Shown here: positions 1-8,166 of the stretch, in pieces | Layout of the letters: every line of letters starts with the position of its first letter | Numbering within the stretch: the first letter of the stretch is position 1 | Assembly: GCF_003001905.1 (NCBI RefSeq) | Contig: NZ_PVNE01000014.1 | Coordinates: 1 to 64,000, forward strand | Length of the DNA: 64,000 nucleotides | Direction: 5' to 3' | Source: Planifilum fimeticola | GTDB lineage: Bacteria; Bacillota; Bacilli; Thermoactinomycetales; DSM-44946 | Position numbers and translations under genes: made by a program | Notes under the pieces: generated by a model | The model's input: only the letters and a program-made list of their open reading frames with translations | Database searches by the model: none | What the model was told of the DNA's origin: nothing

Positions 1-16
1 AAACATCAAAAAAATG

Positions 17-49
17 GCCTTGCTCCTCTCGAAGAGAGGAAAAGGCTTT
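17..49 (+). terminator. hairpin, probable end of an upstream gene
   Basis: An inverted repeat with a core stem CCTCTC/GAGAGG (25-30 and 34-39) and an outer GCCTT/AAGGC pair (17-21 and 42-46) is followed by a short TTT run. It lies at the window edge with no gene before it, so it probably ends a transcript that starts outside the window. Confidence 0.45.
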
Positions 50-111
50 GTGATCCGCCTAATTTACCAAATCTAATTTCCTTTATCTGTTTATTTCCCA
101 TAAACATGCAA

Positions 112-149
112 CCCCTGGCGCTTTTCTTGCGAAAAGAGCCAGGGGGTTT
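112..149 (+). terminator. intrinsic terminator-like hairpin
   Basis: The arms CCCCTGGC (112-119) and GCCAGGGG (138-145) enclose a second stem CTTTTC/GAAAAG with one G-A mismatch and a TTGC loop. The 3' side runs into GTTTGTC. It is a stable hairpin in a gene-free stretch, one of three in the first 191 bases. Confidence 0.6.
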
Positions 150-162
150 GTCATCAATCTCG

Positions 163-191
163 GCGCTCTCTCTTGGGAGAGCGCTTTTTTT
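163..191 (+). terminator. intrinsic terminator
   Basis: A perfect 8-bp stem, GCGCTCTC (163-170) and GAGAGCGC (177-184), has a 6-base loop and is followed at once by seven T residues. This is a textbook Rho-independent terminator. It insulates the operon that begins at 533 from upstream transcription. Confidence 0.85.
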
Positions 192-354
192 GCGTCCTTC
201 GGATGCACTGAAAAGGTGGCCGGATCACCGGATCGCCTGCTCATCTTCAGTTCAGTGGGCCTGTTTTATTGCATTTTAAAGAGAAAACCATTTCCGTTTA
301 TAGTAACATGAGAGAATGAGAGATTTGGGGGAGGGATCGGATGAGACTGGGCAG

Positions 355-413
355 TTGCCTGTAAAACTCTTAATGGAGTTGAAGGCAAAGGGCCCGATGC
401 GCATGGGCCTTTG
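355..413 (+). promoter_or_regulatory. structured leader with two competing hairpins before the biosynthetic operon
   Basis: Hairpin A pairs TTGCCT (355-360) with AGGCAA (383-388) and contains an inner AACTC/GAGTT stem. Hairpin B pairs CAAAGGGCCC (386-395) with GGGCCTTTG (405-413) with one bulged base and is followed by a T-rich stretch. Bases 386-388 belong to both hairpins, so they cannot form together, as expected for an attenuator or riboswitch-like switch. A possible -10 box TATAGT lies at 299-304 without a convincing -35. I could not match the leader to a known riboswitch class. Confidence 0.4.
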
Positions 414-532
414 AATTCATTTTCCCTTGTTAGATCGGAAAAGAAAAATGTACCGCGGCGGAGATTGTCCGCCGCTTGCCAGCCCTTCAGATTCCTCTCA
501 AGAGAAGAATTCAGAGACAGAGGGAGAGAGAG

Positions 533-1522
533 ATGGAGCGAACCATACAGATCGCGAGTACCGGAAAGTATTTGCCGGGGAAGATTGTCTTTTCGGAGGA
601 ATTGGATGAGAAGCTGGGGGTGCCGCGGGGGTGGAGCTACGAGCATTCCCGTGTGAGGACCCGGCGGTACGTGACGGAGGAGACGGCGTCGGAGATGGGA
701 GCCCTGGCAGCGGAGGAGGCGCTGCGGAAAGCGGGGCTTTCGATTGAGGACATAGACTGCATTGTATCGGTCAGCGGAACGATGGAGCAGGCGATCCCCT
801 GCAACGCCGCCCTGATTCACCGGCGGCTGACGGGGGGAAGCCGCCCGATTCCCGCCTTTGACATCAACTCCACCTGCCTCGGCTTCATCACGGGGCTGGA
901 TCTTATTTCCCACGCGCTCCAGGCGGGGCAGTACCGCCGCGTCCTGCTCGTGGCGAGCGAGATCGCCTCCGTCGGATTGAACCGGGAGCACAAGAAAAGC
1001 TGTGTCCTGTTCGGCGACGGGGCGGCGGCGGCGGTCGTGCAGAAGGGCGATGCCGAAGGTCCCTCCCGGATCCTGGCGTCGGATATGGAAACCTACAGCC
1101 AGGGAACCGACTACATTCAGATCCGGGGCGGAGGCACCAAGCATCATCCCCGCACCAACCCGCCGGCCGAGTACTTTTTGTTCGAGATGAACGGAGCGGC
1201 GGTGTACCGCCTGGTCGCCCGCCATCTTCCCTCCTTTGTGGACCGATTGCTGGACCGGGCGGGCGTCGGGATGGAAGACATCGATCTGGTGATCCCCCAC
1301 CAGGCCAGCGGGATCGCCATGGAGCTGCTGCGGAAAAAGCTGGGCATCCCGGAGGAAAAGTTTCTGTCCATCCTGGAAGACCACGGCAACACCATCGCGG
1401 CGTCCCTCCCGATGGCCCTGCATGAAGCCGTCCAACGGGGACGCCTGCACCGGGGCTCCCTCGTGATGATGCTGGGGACATCGGCGGGCGCCTCCCTCGG
1501 GGGTGTCGTGTTTGTCTACTGA
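533..1522 (+). CDS. FabH-like 3-oxoacyl-ACP synthase III family protein
   Basis: A 329-residue thiolase-fold condensing enzyme of the FabH/OleA type. The three catalytic residues are visible: Cys115 in DINSTCLGF, His256 in VIPHQAS and Asn286 in DHGNTIAAS. Such enzymes join two acyl groups, using a CoA- or ACP-bound starter, by decarboxylative or Claisen condensation. The ATG at 533 is chosen because AGAGGGAGAGAG precedes it; an upstream in-frame TTG would add a charged tail unlike the family. It opens an operon in which every gene overlaps or nearly abuts the next. No acyl carrier protein gene is nearby, so the acyl donor is unclear. A housekeeping FabH is less likely given the secondary-metabolism context. 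Confidence 0.85.
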   Translation: MERTIQIASTGKYLPGKIVFSEELDEKLGVPRGWSYEHSRVRTRRYVTEETASEMGALAAEEALRKAGLSIEDIDCIVSVSGTMEQAIPCNAALIHRRLTGGSRPIPAFDINSTCLGFITGLDLISHALQAGQYRRVLLVASEIASVGLNREHKKSCVLFGDGAAAAVVQKGDAEGPSRILASDMETYSQGTDYIQIRGGGTKHHPRTNPPAEYFLFEMNGAAVYRLVARHLPSFVDRLLDRAGVGMEDIDLVIPHQASGIAMELLRKKLGIPEEKFLSILEDHGNTIAASLPMALHEAVQRGRLHRGSLVMMLGTSAGASLGGVVFVY

Positions 1523-2756
1523 GCCCACGGTTCTTTTGACCGGCGGCCGGGCGCCGGTGGCGCTCCACCTGGCGCGGCTGTTCAGGAAAGCCGGGTTTCG
1601 GGTGCTTTCGGCGGAGAGCATGAAATACCCGCTGCTCTCCTTTTCCAACGCCGTGGATCGCTGTTTTTCCCTGCCGGGCCCCGCCGCCGATGAGGCCGGC
1701 TTTGTGGAGGGGCTTGCGTCCCTGATCCGGGAGCAGGGTGTGGACTGGTTGATTCCCACCTGCGAGGAAACCTTCTATATCGCCAAATATCGCGGGGAAT
1801 TGGAGACCGGTTGCCGGGTGCTCACGGACGACCTGGACACCTTGGCCCGGCTTCACCACAAAGGGGTCTTTATCGAGGAGCTCAAGCGGGCGGGGGAGCT
1901 CGTTCCGAAAACCGCGTTGGTTTGCGACCTCTCGGATTGGCGGCGCGCCGTGGAGGAGATTCCCTTTCCCGCCGTGCTTAAGCCGGCTTATTCCCGGTTT
2001 GCCACGCAGGTGCATTTTTTGGAGGAGCCGGCGGCGGAGCCGCCCGTTTCCCTCGATCGGCCCTGGGTGCTTCAGGAGCGGATCCCGGGGCCCCAGCTTT
2101 CCACCTATGCGGTGGCGCACCGGGGGCGGTTGACGGCCTACAGCTGTTACCGGAGGGTATTCAGAGTGGGGACCGGTTCGTCGATCACGTTTCGGCACGA
2201 AGCGGAGCCGCTTTTGTACCGATGGACGGAGCGCCTGGTGAAGCGGTATCGTTACACCGGGCAGATCGCCTTTGATTTCATTCGATCGGACGAGGATGGA
2301 AAGTATTATCCCCTGGAATGCAATCCCCGCGCCACCAGCGGGATTCATCTGTTTACGGACGCATCCCTGGTGAAGGCCATGGTGGGAAGTCCCTCCGACG
2401 TTGCGTTTCCCGACCCCGGCACGAAAGCGATGCTGGGAATCCCGGTGCTGCTGTACGGGCGGAGGCAGGGGAAACTCCGTGAGTGGCTGAATACCCTCGC
2501 CACATATCGGGATGTGATCTTTGACCGGAGGGATCCGCTGCCTTCACTGGGACAGGGGATTTCCCTGCTTTCTCTGTGCATGACGTCCCTCCGGCGGAGG
2601 ATTCCGCTGCTGGAGCTGACCACACACGACATCGAATGGGAAGGAGAAGAGCATGACAAGGGCACTGATCACCGGAGGAACGGGATTTCTCGGACAAGCC
2701 TTGGCCCGGCGCCTGAGGCAGTCGGGACGGGAGGTGACCGTTTTCGGCCGGAATGA
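1503..2756 (+). CDS. ATP-grasp domain protein
   Basis: A 417-residue carbamoyl-phosphate-synthase-like ATP-grasp ligase. It has an N-terminal pre-ATP-grasp Rossmann-like region (VLLTGG near residue 10), a central ATP-binding part (FPAVLKPAYSR, then PWVLQERIPG) and the metal-binding signature PLECNPRATSGIHLF. This family joins a carboxylate, via an acyl phosphate, to an amine or thiol. The GTG start overlaps the ketosynthase gene by 20 bases; a TTG at 1512 is an alternative. It is paralogous to the broken gene at 5891. The C-terminus runs 104 bases into the next gene, past the point where the paralogue stops (IEWEGEE here, IEWDGEE there), which suggests a lost stop codon or small frameshift. 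Confidence 0.8.
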   Translation: MSCLSTEPTVLLTGGRAPVALHLARLFRKAGFRVLSAESMKYPLLSFSNAVDRCFSLPGPAADEAGFVEGLASLIREQGVDWLIPTCEETFYIAKYRGELETGCRVLTDDLDTLARLHHKGVFIEELKRAGELVPKTALVCDLSDWRRAVEEIPFPAVLKPAYSRFATQVHFLEEPAAEPPVSLDRPWVLQERIPGPQLSTYAVAHRGRLTAYSCYRRVFRVGTGSSITFRHEAEPLLYRWTERLVKRYRYTGQIAFDFIRSDEDGKYYPLECNPRATSGIHLFTDASLVKAMVGSPSDVAFPDPGTKAMLGIPVLLYGRRQGKLREWLNTLATYRDVIFDRRDPLPSLGQGISLLSLCMTSLRRRIPLLELTTHDIEWEGEEHDKGTDHRRNGISRTSLGPAPEAVGTGGDRFRPE

Positions 2757-3651
2757 GGCCGTCGGTGCGGAGCTGGAACGGGAGGGGATCCGCTTTGTGC
2801 GGGGCAGACTGCAGGACCCGGAGTCGGTGATGGCGGCCTGCGAGGGGCAGGAGGTGGTGTTTCACTGCGGCGCTCTCTCTTCTCCCTGGGGACGCTACCG
2901 GGATTTTTACGAGAGCAACGTGATCGGGACGAAACATGTAATCGAGGCGTGCTTCAAACACCGCGTACGCCGCCTGGTTCACGTATCCACCCCGTCCCTC
3001 CTCTTCCGCTACAATGAAGGGTTGGACGTTTCGGAGGAGGCTCCTTTGCCGAAGCGGTTCGCCAACCATTACGCCAAGACCAAATTCCTGGCGGAACAGC
3101 TGGCGGACCGGGCCTTCCGGGATGGTCTGCCCGTGATCACCATCCGTCCCCGCGCCCTGTTCGGTCCGGGGGATACCACCATCATCCCCCGGTTGATCGA
3201 GGCCAACCGCCGGCGGTTCATTCCCCTGATGAAGGAGGGGAAGGTGTGGGTGGACCTGACATATGTCGAAAACGCCGTCGACGCCCTGCTGCTCTGCGAG
3301 ACGGCTCCGGAGTCCTGCCTGGGGCGGAAATATCACATCACCAACGGGGAACCGGTGCTGCTGATCGACGTGTTGCGCCGGTTGTTTGAAAAGCTGGGCC
3401 TGCCCCTGCGCGCCAAGCCGGTCTCCTATCGCACGGCCTTTTATGCGGCCTGGGCGATGGAAGGGATCGCCCGGTGCATTCCCCGGATGAAGGAGCCGCC
3501 CTTCACCCGCTATACCGTCAGCGTGCTGGGGAAAAGTCAGACTCTCAACATCGATCGGGCGCGCCGGGAATTGGGATACGCTCCCCGCATCAGCGTCGAC
3601 GAAGGAGTGGATCGGTATGTCGAGTGGTACCGAAATCAAGGTGAAATCTAG
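2653..3651 (+). CDS. NAD(P)-dependent epimerase/dehydratase (OleD-like extended SDR)
   Basis: A 332-residue extended short-chain dehydrogenase. It shows the N-terminal dinucleotide motif ITGGTGFLG, the catalytic YAKTK (YxxxK) and the 3-beta-hydroxysteroid-dehydrogenase flavour of OleD proteins, which reduce a beta-keto acid made by an OleA-type ketosynthase. Together with the ketosynthase at 533 and the adenylating enzyme at 4474 this recalls OleA-OleD-OleC chemistry, but that link is inference. The start codon lies inside the preceding gene, and the 3' end overlaps the hydrolase gene by 35 bases, so translation is probably coupled. Confidence 0.82.
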   Translation: MTRALITGGTGFLGQALARRLRQSGREVTVFGRNEAVGAELEREGIRFVRGRLQDPESVMAACEGQEVVFHCGALSSPWGRYRDFYESNVIGTKHVIEACFKHRVRRLVHVSTPSLLFRYNEGLDVSEEAPLPKRFANHYAKTKFLAEQLADRAFRDGLPVITIRPRALFGPGDTTIIPRLIEANRRRFIPLMKEGKVWVDLTYVENAVDALLLCETAPESCLGRKYHITNGEPVLLIDVLRRLFEKLGLPLRAKPVSYRTAFYAAWAMEGIARCIPRMKEPPFTRYTVSVLGKSQTLNIDRARRELGYAPRISVDEGVDRYVEWYRNQGEI

Positions 3652-4477
3652 GCTGTTCCGCACCGGCTACTGCCGGCAACTCGAAAAGATGGCCCGGAGG
3701 GACGCCCCTCTTCGCCGGGCATCCTTTTATTCGCTGGCCGCGCTGATCCGGCATCCCGAAGAGGGGCTCATCCTGTTTGATACCGGCTATTCCACCCATT
3801 TCTTCAGGGAGACATCCCGCCTCCCCTATTTGCTTTACCGATGGACCGTTCCGGTGGTTTTCCGGAAAGAGGAGGCGCTGGTGGAGCAATTGAAGGCCCT
3901 GGGGATTTCCCCGGAGGAGATCCGGTATATCTTCCTGTCCCATTTTCACGGAGACCACATCGGAGGCGTCCGGGACTTTCCAGAGGCGTCGATTCTCTGT
4001 TCCCGCGAAGCCTATGACCATATCCGGGGAAAGCGGGGGATGCGGGCGGTGCGGAACGGTTTTGTGCCCGGATTGCTGCCCCCGGACTTTGCCGAGCGGG
4101 TTCAGTTTATTGAAGACAAGGAGCGTTTCCCCTTTCGGGACCGCTACGGCGTGTTCGATCCGGTGTTCGACTGTTTCGGGGACGGATCACTCCTCGCCGT
4201 CCGCCTGTCGGGACACGCCCCGGGCCAGTACGGCCTCTTCTTCGTCGATGAGGATCAGGGTCCCATCCTGCTGTGTGCCGACGCCACCTGGTCGATGGCG
4301 GCGGTCCGCCGGCAAGTGGAGCCCCATCCCCTCACCTTCGCCGTGATGGGAGGGCGGCGGGAATTTCGCCGCAGTTTTCGTCAGCTGACGGAGTTTCACC
4401 GGTTGAACCCGTCGGTGCGCATCCTTCCCTCCCATTGTCCCGAAGCGGCGGCGTTGGCGGAGGAGGTGGAAGGATGA
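3617..4477 (+). CDS. MBL-fold metallo-hydrolase
   Basis: A 286-residue metallo-beta-lactamase-fold hydrolase. The metal motif HFHGDHIGG is present, followed by a later Asp (LLCADATW) and a C-terminal His (LPSHCPE). The overall pattern resembles N-acyl-homoserine lactonase-type and thioesterase-type MBL proteins. In this operon it could release or trim an acyl thioester or open a lactone; the substrate cannot be told from sequence. It overlaps the dehydrogenase gene by 35 bases and shares ATGA with the next gene. Confidence 0.8.
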   Translation: MSSGTEIKVKSRLFRTGYCRQLEKMARRDAPLRRASFYSLAALIRHPEEGLILFDTGYSTHFFRETSRLPYLLYRWTVPVVFRKEEALVEQLKALGISPEEIRYIFLSHFHGDHIGGVRDFPEASILCSREAYDHIRGKRGMRAVRNGFVPGLLPPDFAERVQFIEDKERFPFRDRYGVFDPVFDCFGDGSLLAVRLSGHAPGQYGLFFVDEDQGPILLCADATWSMAAVRRQVEPHPLTFAVMGGRREFRRSFRQLTEFHRLNPSVRILPSHCPEAAALAEEVEG

Positions 4478-5817
4478 ACCTGTTCCGTCTGGGGTTGGCT
4501 TACATCCGGGCCAAGCGGGCGATGGCGATCCGCTCCCGCCGGAAGCTGGAGGAGCGCCAGCTGCGCCTGCTCAGGCGTCACTTCCGGTTTGTCCTGGAGC
4601 ACTCGCCCTTTTACCGCCGCCGCTTTCAGGAGGCGATGAAGGGGTGGGACAGTCCGGAGCTGACCTGGGAGCGGCTGCAGACGCTGCCCCTGATGGACAA
4701 GGAGACGATGATGTCCCATTTCGATGAGCTGAACACCGCCGGCATCCGAAAGGAGGAAGCGTTTCGCCTCGCATGGCGGGCGGAGGAGACGCGGGATTTC
4801 ACCCCCCAGATCGGCGACGTGACGGTCGGCCTCTCCTCGGGCACTTCCAACAACCGCGGATTGTTTTTGGTCAGCAAGGAAGAGCGGGAGAGGTGGGCCG
4901 GCACCGTGCTCGCCAAGCTGTTGCCAGGAGGTGTCACGCGCCGGGAGAGCGTGGCCTTCTTCCTCCGGGCCAACAGCAATCTGTACACCTCCGTCCGACA
5001 GCGGCGGCTCACCTTTGCCTACTACGATCTGCTGGAGGATCTCTCCGCCCATGTGGAGCGGCTGAACCGGCAACGGCCCACCATCCTGGTGGCGCCCCCG
5101 GCCGTGTTGTCCTTCCTGAGCGAGGAGAAGGAGCGGGGGCGGCTGAACATCGCTCCGGTCAAGGTGATCTCCGTCGCCGACGTCCTGGATGACCGGGACC
5201 GACAAAAGATCGAAGAGCAATTCGGGAAGCCGGTTCATCAGATCTATCAGTGTACGGAGGGGTTTTTGGCCGCCACGTGTTCCCACGGTACCCTTCACCT
5301 CAACGAGGATATCGTCCATATCGAGCGGGAGTGGATCGACCGGGAAAGCGGCCGCTTTGTCCCGATCATCACGGACTTTTGCCGAAGGACCCAGCCCATC
5401 ATCCGCTACCGCTTGAATGATATCCTGGTGCTGTCCGACAAGCCGTGCCCCTGCGGATCGGCGATGACCGCCATCGACCGGGTGGAGGGGCGCTGTGACG
5501 ATATCCTTTACCTGAAAGATGCGGGCAACGGGCAATACCGTGCGGTGTTTCCCGATTTCATCCGGCGCGCGATGTGGCAGGCGGGGGATGAAATTCTTCA
5601 CTATCAGGTGGTTCAACAGGCTCCGGACCGAATCGTCGTCGCCTTTGAAGAGCGGAGCGGTATGGACCGCCGGCGGATGGAGGAGGCGATCCGGTCCGCC
5701 TTTGCCCAGCTGTTTCGGCGGCTGAAGGTCGAGGCGGCGACGATCCGATTTGCGCCGTACCGGCACCCGCCTGCGGACAGGAAGCTGCGGCGGGTGAAGC
5801 GGATCTGGTCGCCGTGA
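4474..5817 (+). CDS. CapK/F390-synthetase-like adenylate-forming enzyme
   Basis: A 447-residue member of the phenylacetate-CoA ligase/CapK/coenzyme F390 synthetase branch of adenylating enzymes. Visible motifs are the Ser/Gly/Thr-rich phosphate loop GLSSGTSNNRG, QCTEG as the equivalent of the YxTE motif, and YRLNDIL followed by RVEGR near the ATP-binding hinge. A Cys pair, CPCG, lies just before the hinge. These enzymes activate a carboxylate as an acyl-AMP for transfer to a thiol, amine or hydroxyl. The start at 4474 overlaps the preceding stop as ATGA, an arrangement typical of translational coupling. The substrate is unknown; it could activate the product of the ketosynthase and dehydrogenase. 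Confidence 0.78.
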   Translation: MNLFRLGLAYIRAKRAMAIRSRRKLEERQLRLLRRHFRFVLEHSPFYRRRFQEAMKGWDSPELTWERLQTLPLMDKETMMSHFDELNTAGIRKEEAFRLAWRAEETRDFTPQIGDVTVGLSSGTSNNRGLFLVSKEERERWAGTVLAKLLPGGVTRRESVAFFLRANSNLYTSVRQRRLTFAYYDLLEDLSAHVERLNRQRPTILVAPPAVLSFLSEEKERGRLNIAPVKVISVADVLDDRDRQKIEEQFGKPVHQIYQCTEGFLAATCSHGTLHLNEDIVHIEREWIDRESGRFVPIITDFCRRTQPIIRYRLNDILVLSDKPCPCGSAMTAIDRVEGRCDDILYLKDAGNGQYRAVFPDFIRRAMWQAGDEILHYQVVQQAPDRIVVAFEERSGMDRRRMEEAIRSAFAQLFRRLKVEAATIRFAPYRHPPADRKLRRVKRIWSP

Positions 5818-5890
5818 CGGAGCGCTTTGGCAGGATCTGGAGGAAAAAGCCCTTTACGGTGAGCGAGGACGACGTTTGCGGAGGGATGGC

Positions 5891-7033
5891 ATGAGAGTGC
5901 TGATTACCGGTTCCCGATCCTATGCCGCCCTGGAGATGGCCCGCCGATTCAAGGAAGCCGGGTGGGACGTCTATGCGGCGGACAGCGTGAGGTTTCCCGT
6001 CTGCCGGGGATCCGGGGCGGTGACCCAATCCTTTCTGCTGCCGTCGCCGCGGAGGGACTTGCGCGGATTTGTCGACGGTCTCATCCGGATCATCCAGCGG
6101 TATCGCATCGATCTTTTGATGCCCAGCAGCGAGGAGATTTTCTATATCGCCAGCCGTTTGGGCCCACTTCGGAACCATTGCCGGGTTTATTGCGACGCTC
6201 TGGAAAAGCTGGTCCGACTTCACAACAAATGGGAGTTTTCCAGACTTGCCGCGGGGTGCCGGGTGCAGACGCCCGCGACGATCCTCCTCACATCGCAGGA
6301 AGATGTGGAGCGTCTTGAAGGTTCCGAAAAGCGGTATGTGCTGAAGCCGGTGTATGGCCGCTTTGCCGCCCGCAACCGGTTCGGGTCCGGGGATTTCCGC
6401 GATGTCCGACCGGACAAGGACGACCTCTGGATCGCCCAGGAGTACGTGCAGGGCGCGGAATACTGCAGCTATCACCTGGCGGTGGAGGGCGAGATCCGGG
6501 CCCATGCCTGCTATCGGCCGGTTTACCGCTAGGGTAGGGCCTCCGGATACTATTTTCAGCCGGTGGAGAAGCCGGCCATCGCCCGGTTTGCGGAGGAGAT
6601 CGCGCGGAAGCTGCGATTCACCGGCCATCTGGCCTTTGACTTCATCGAGACGTCCTCGGGGGCTATGTACGTGTTGGAGTGCAATCCCCGCGCCACCAGC
6701 GGGATTCACCTGCTGGCGCCGGGGGAGCTGACGGGGCCCTTTTCGTCGGGGTGGCGGGGCGCCCCGCGCCGCGACGGGAGGCCCAAAATGATCGGCTACG
6801 CGATGCTCCTGAGGCCTTTCGACCGCGGCACCCGGGGATTTCGCCGCTGGGCGGCGGATTTTGCGAGGGCGGAGGATGTGCTGTTCGATCCGCGGGATCC
6901 CTGGGTGCCCCTCTATCATTTGATCAGCCTCCTGGAAACCGTCCGCGTCAGCTTATCCCGGGGCGTCGGTTTCAAGGAGGCGGCCACAGCCGACATCGAG
7001 TGGGATGGTGAGGAAATCGAGCCATGCGGATAG
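5891..7033 (+). pseudogene. second ATP-grasp gene interrupted by an in-frame TAG
   Basis: The reading frame encodes a paralogue of the ATP-grasp protein at 1503. It starts RVLITGSRS after a GGAGGG ribosome-binding site and carries the same LECNPRATSGIHLL signature. A single TAG codon at 6530-6532 stops it after residue 213; the same frame then continues without another stop to 7033, through residues that align with the paralogue. At the TAG the paralogue has Val in YRRVFRVG. A point nonsense mutation, a sequencing error or amber readthrough would all give this picture. The downstream gene starts inside the 3' end (7024), so the operon architecture is kept, which argues for a recent change. 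Confidence 0.8.
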
Positions 7034-8166
7034 AAAGATTCGGTCGAGACCATCCGGGCCTGCAGAAATTGTCGCATCACCCGCAGTGGAAGATGGAAAC
7101 CGCCTATGCGCTGCCGCTCATCCGGGAAGGATCCTCCGCCTACGTCAGCAATGCGAAAACCGATGTTCAACTGCTGCAGGCGGGCGGCCATCTCCTGCCG
7201 ATCACCGTCAATGATGCGGAGTACGACAATTCCTATGTGTGTTCGCCCTACTCCACCTATATCCGCTATGCGCAGGAGGAGCTCTATCTGCTTCAGTCCC
7301 GCCTCCTGCGAAAACTCCTCGGCGCCGCGCTCGACGGGATTGCGCCCCTGTTGAAAAAGGCCCGAATCGATCAAAACGTCCACCTGAACAATTGGCTTTT
7401 GTCCACCAACTTGTACGAACCGATGGAGCGGGAGGTGCTTCGGGAACTGACCCGCCGCCTCACCGGTGAGTTTCCCGGGCACGCCCTGATTTTTCGCTCC
7501 TTGAACCGTGTGACCAATGGGGACATGATGGGGGAACTGCACCGTCTGGGCTATATCCTGGTGCCCAGCCGGCAGGTGTATTTTTTTGACGGCCGGGCGC
7601 CCGATTACCTGCGGAAGAAGAACAATGTGTGGGATCGCAAGCTGTTGGAGAAAGCCCCCTATGACCTCGTCGAACACGACGCGATCCGACCGGAGGACTA
7701 TCCGAGGATCAAGGAGCTGTACGATCTGCTCTACATCGAAAAGTACTCCCCCATCAATCCGCAGTTTACGACGGCGTACATCGAAAACGCCCACAAGCAA
7801 AAGCTGATCCGCATGCGGGGCCTTCGGGACGGCAACGGGGTTTTGCAGGGGGTTGTCGGCTGCTTTATCCGGGGAGGCGTCATGACGGTACCCATCGTCG
7901 GCTACAATACGGCGCTTCCGCAACGGACCGGCCTGTACCGGATGCTGATGTCCATGGTGTTGCAGGAAGCGGCGGAGCGAAACATGCTCCTTCATTTAAG
8001 CTCCGGAGCCGCCCACTTCAAGCGGCTCCGCGGCGGGAAGCCCGCCATCGAGTACAGCGCCGTCTATCTCCGGCATCTGCCTGTCGGCAGAAGGATCGTC
8101 TGGGAGCTGTTGAGCTTTCTGCTGAACCGGGTGGGGGTTCCGATCATGAGGAGGTACCGGCTATGA
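7024..8166 (+). CDS. GNAT-like protein of unknown function
   Basis: A 380-residue soluble protein that I recognise only by fold-like features. The C-terminal third (YGYN-type strand IVGYNTALPQRTGLYRMLMS, then VLQEAAERNMLLHLSSGAAH) resembles the acetyl-CoA or aminoacyl-tRNA-binding half of GNAT/FemX acyltransferases; the N-terminal half has no motif I can name. It overlaps the broken ATP-grasp gene by 10 bases and the oxygenase gene by 4, so it clearly belongs to the operon. It may transfer an acyl or aminoacyl group onto the pathway intermediate. That role is inference. Confidence 0.55.
   Translation: MRIERFGRDHPGLQKLSHHPQWKMETAYALPLIREGSSAYVSNAKTDVQLLQAGGHLLPITVNDAEYDNSYVCSPYSTYIRYAQEELYLLQSRLLRKLLGAALDGIAPLLKKARIDQNVHLNNWLLSTNLYEPMEREVLRELTRRLTGEFPGHALIFRSLNRVTNGDMMGELHRLGYILVPSRQVYFFDGRAPDYLRKKNNVWDRKLLEKAPYDLVEHDAIRPEDYPRIKELYDLLYIEKYSPINPQFTTAYIENAHKQKLIRMRGLRDGNGVLQGVVGCFIRGGVMTVPIVGYNTALPQRTGLYRMLMSMVLQEAAERNMLLHLSSGAAHFKRLRGGKPAIEYSAVYLRHLPVGRRIVWELLSFLLNRVGVPIMRRYRL

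Noticed and set aside
903-2348. Long open frame on the minus strand opposite the ketosynthase and ATP-grasp genes
   Set aside because: In G+C-rich genes the antisense frame often stays open. The product is Arg/Pro/Gly-rich without domains, and the plus-strand proteins are clearly real.
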